Source: Paracyclopina nana
Taxonomy: Eukaryota > Arthropoda > Copepoda > Cyclopoida > Cyclopettidae
Direction of reading: 5' to 3'
DNA: 64,000 bases
Assembly (NCBI GenBank): GCA_019096065.1
Contig: JAGUCH010000005.1
Coordinates: 3,596,001-3,660,000, forward strand
Under the pieces are notes generated by a model, which saw only the letters and a program-made list of their open reading frames with translations, was not told the DNA's origin and did not search any database. Position 1 is the first letter of the stretch. Each line of letters opens with the position of its first letter. The translations under genes were made by a program, and so were the position numbers. Below, in pieces: positions 63,751 through 64,000 of the stretch.

Positions 63751-64000
63751 TCACGGGTTGTTTGCATTTGGTTTTCTGGTGGGCACAACTGAAGCAGCAG
63801 CTCTTGGTTTTGTCGTTTTGCGCCATGAAAGCATCCTTTTTCGTGCCTCTTCTTTGGTCAAAGTTTCTTGGTTTTTCGTGGTGCGAAAGTTCGGTCTAGG
63901 CCTTGCTTTTTTAGCGTCACTATTCTCTTCTTGGTCTGTAGTTGCAGCTCCTTCTGAGGAAATTGCATTCATTTGCTGCTGTTGCTGCTGAATTTGCCAA
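63751..64000 (-). CDS. Possible last exon of a gene entering from the right edge
   Basis: On the minus strand a frame is open from the window edge to TGA at 63751-63753, giving 82 codons. It begins with a glutamine run (IQQQQQQ), then mixed polar sequence (SSEGAATTDQEENSDAKKAR) and a basic C-terminus (RKRMLSWRKTTKPR...PTRKPNANNP). The composition is protein-like and a plus-strand TTTATT (minus AATAAA) lies about 220 bp beyond the stop. I recognise no family. The glutamine run could also be a non-coding CAG repeat in an open frame by chance. Confidence 0.35.
   Translation of the reverse strand, partial: WQIQQQQQQMNAISSEGAATTDQEENSDAKKARPRPNFRTTKNQETLTKEEARKRMLSWRKTTKPRAAASVVPTRKPNANNP

Noticed and set aside
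1-64000. CRISPR arrays, retroviral or LTR elements, Polintons, rRNA genes
   Set aside because: I saw no regular spacer-repeat arrays, no long terminal direct repeats, no reverse transcriptase, integrase or capsid motifs, and no rRNA-like blocks.

Overview
The window looks like nuclear DNA of an invertebrate animal. Its genes are split by short GT-AG introns, one is a clear stomatin-family gene, and long gene-poor stretches carry microsatellites and small inverted-repeat elements. I cannot place it further; nothing seen fixes the phylum.

Layout. (1) Positions 985-3514, minus strand: the first four coding exons of a low-complexity, acidic protein that ends (as far as visible) in a cluster of GW/WG motifs. 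It resembles the Argonaute-binding part of GW182/TNRC6 proteins and runs off the left edge. (2) Positions 4847-6082: small repeats, including a 736-bp inverted-repeat element with an 8-bp target-site duplication and arrays of a TCGAC motif. (3) Positions 9562-10951, plus strand: a complete two-exon stomatin-like membrane protein gene, followed by a 78-bp near-perfect hairpin flanked by TA (11167-11244). (4) Positions 12679-20802: an 8.1-kb DNA transposon of the CACTA/EnSpm (CMC) type. It has perfect 17-bp terminal inverted repeats containing CACTA and an AT duplication on each side. It carries a 995-residue single-exon transposase (plus strand) and two spliced antisense genes. The larger antisense gene encodes an acidic protein with two PxDLS motifs, which resemble CtBP-binding sites. 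(5) Positions 20803-63750: about 43 kb with no gene I can support. It contains an AT-rich island (about 25250-26960), an 852-bp TA-flanked foldback element with a 66-bp perfect palindrome (41683-42534), and a 1.2-kb TA-flanked element holding a 61-62 bp tandem array and a nested tRNA-like sequence (48388-49620). (6) Positions 63751-64000, minus strand: a possible last coding exon of a gene entering from the right.

The two host genes share no evident function. The most notable object is the CACTA element: its ends, transposase and accessory genes all look young. One accessory exon appears to be one base short, so whether the element is autonomous is unclear.
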